NCBI GenBank assembly: GCA_032622095.1
Contig: CP136061.1
Location: 23,500,991-23,564,990, forward strand
Length of the DNA: 64,000 bases
Reading direction: 5' to 3'
Source: Siphonodentalium dalli
Taxonomy: Eukaryota; Mollusca; Scaphopoda; Gadilida; Siphonodentaliidae
The notes beneath the pieces were generated by a model that saw nothing but the letters and a program-made list of their open reading frames with translations, was not told where the DNA came from and ran no database searches. Positions 63,581 to 64,000 of the stretch are shown in pieces (within the stretch, counting starts at the first letter, position 1; every line of letters begins with the position of its first letter). Both the position numbers and the translations under genes were made by a program.

Positions 63581-64000
63581 GTGGCTCTAACCCAGAGATT
63601 CATGATTACATCTCAGGGATTTATGACTTTTCGAAGGATTTATGGCTCAAACCCCGAGATTCATGACTACAACTCAGGGATTTATTACTTTTTCGAAAGA
63701 TTTATGGTTCTAACCCAGAGATTCACGAATATAACTCAGGGATTTATGACTTTTTCGAAGGATTTATGGTTCTAACCCAGAGATTCATGAATAGAACTCA
63801 GGGTTTTATGACTTTTCGAAGGATTTATGGTTCTAACCCAGAGATTCATGAATACAACTCAGGGATTTATGACTTTTTCGAAGGATTTGTGGCTCTAACC
63901 CAGAGATTCATGATTACTACTCAGGGATTTATGACTTTTTCGAAGGATTTGTGGCTCTAACACTGAGATTCATGAATACAACGCAGGGATTTATGACTTT
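63581..64000 (+). repeat. Partial HOR at the window end
   Basis: It repeats the start of the 59,803 unit: gattacatctc X, type 8 with gatttattac, aatataactc 1c, gggttttatg 61-bp monomer, type 3, gattactactc type 4 and aacactgag type 5. The array continues past the window. Confidence 0.9.

Larger units (their letters stand above)
1..64000 (+). repeat. Satellite DNA array, 62-bp monomer, ~1,032 head-to-tail copies
   Basis: The window opens and closes inside the array, so neither edge of the satellite is seen. The phrase taaccc...gattcatg...gatttatgac...cgaagg recurs every 62 bp on the same strand throughout. Between the first and last X-type monomer with the same landmark (866 and 63,581) lie 62,715 bp, which equals 1,012 monomers of 62 bp minus 29. 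That deficit is fully explained by thirty X monomers (-1 each), two further 61-bp monomers and three 63-bp monomers. No unique sequence, inserted element or orientation switch was found. An array like this is typical of eukaryotic centromeric or pericentromeric heterochromatin. The satellite family and the host are not recognised. Which strand is called plus is arbitrary. Confidence 0.98.

Noticed and set aside
1-64000. CRISPR-like regular repeats
   Set aside because: There are no unique spacers between repeats; the whole 62-bp period is repeated and no cas genes are present.
1-64000. Telomeric repeat, because taaccc occurs once per monomer
   Set aside because: The hexamer is isolated every 62 bp and never in tandem, so this is not telomeric DNA.
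1-64000. Gene for a long tandem-repeat protein
   Set aside because: The 62-bp period is not a multiple of three, so the frame moves every monomer and meets stops. No frame stays open for more than about three monomers, and none of length was found on the minus strand.
1-64000. Transposon, LTR element or virus-derived insertion interrupting the array
   Set aside because: All intervals between X markers are whole numbers of monomers apart from single-base differences, leaving no room for inserted sequence, and no non-satellite segment was seen.
1-64000. tRNA, rRNA, promoter or terminator signals
   Set aside because: A short motif that seemed suggestive in one monomer is present in hundreds of copies, so none can be supported as a specific functional site.

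Overview
The whole 64-kb window is one uninterrupted tandem satellite array. I found no gene, RNA gene, transposon, unique spacer or inversion. About 1,032 head-to-tail copies of a 62-bp AT-rich monomer fill it, all in the same orientation. This points to a eukaryotic heterochromatic, probably centromeric or pericentromeric, block. The monomer family is not one I can name, and the sequence does not identify the species.

There are nested levels of repetition. (1) The monomer is itself a decayed trimer of a ~21-bp unit (21+21+20 bp), each carrying gatttatg or gattcatg near its start. (2) Monomers fall into recurrent subtypes, coded here as: 1 = ttctaaccc...gaatag; 1c = the same with cacgaatag; 2 = ctttaacccc...gactac; 3 = ttctaaccc...gaatac; 4 = gattac; 4t = attattac; 5 = gaatacaacgcaggg; 6 = gaatacaacgcaagg; 7 = ctctaacccc...gactac; 8 = ctcaaacccc...gactac; X = a 61-bp monomer with four Ts instead of five before cgaagg. 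(3) Subtypes follow a recurring ~8-monomer phrase (7/8, 1, 1, 1, 2, 3, 4, 5/6). (4) Three edited phrases make a 29-monomer, 1,797-bp higher-order repeat (HOR): X-8-1c-1-1-2-3-4t-5-6-7-5-6-8-1c-1-1-2-3-4-6-7-1-1-1-2-3-3-4. (5) HORs with whole-monomer insertions or deletions (14 to 82 monomers between X markers) are themselves copied in multi-kilobase tandem blocks, with offsets of 2,169, 4,957, 4,090, 1,797, 6,072 and 3,967 bp.

Layout: 0-7 kb, 35- to 40-monomer HORs; 7.1-9.6 kb, a rearranged variant seen again at 36-38, 42-44 and 47-48 kb; 9.6-14 kb, a 35-monomer HOR copied once; 14-27.7 kb, alternating 33- and 29-monomer HORs with deletion derivatives; 27.7-35.9 kb, an almost perfect 4,090-bp tandem duplication of a 37+29 super-HOR; 35.9-51.3 kb, 14/24/29/44-monomer units in two overlapping large duplications; 51.3-64 kb, the most scrambled and divergent part, with private variants. 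The short open frames (62-64 codons) are by-products of the 61-bp monomer's frame shift and I do not annotate them as genes. Subtyping was done by eye; interval lengths were checked arithmetically against multiples of 62.
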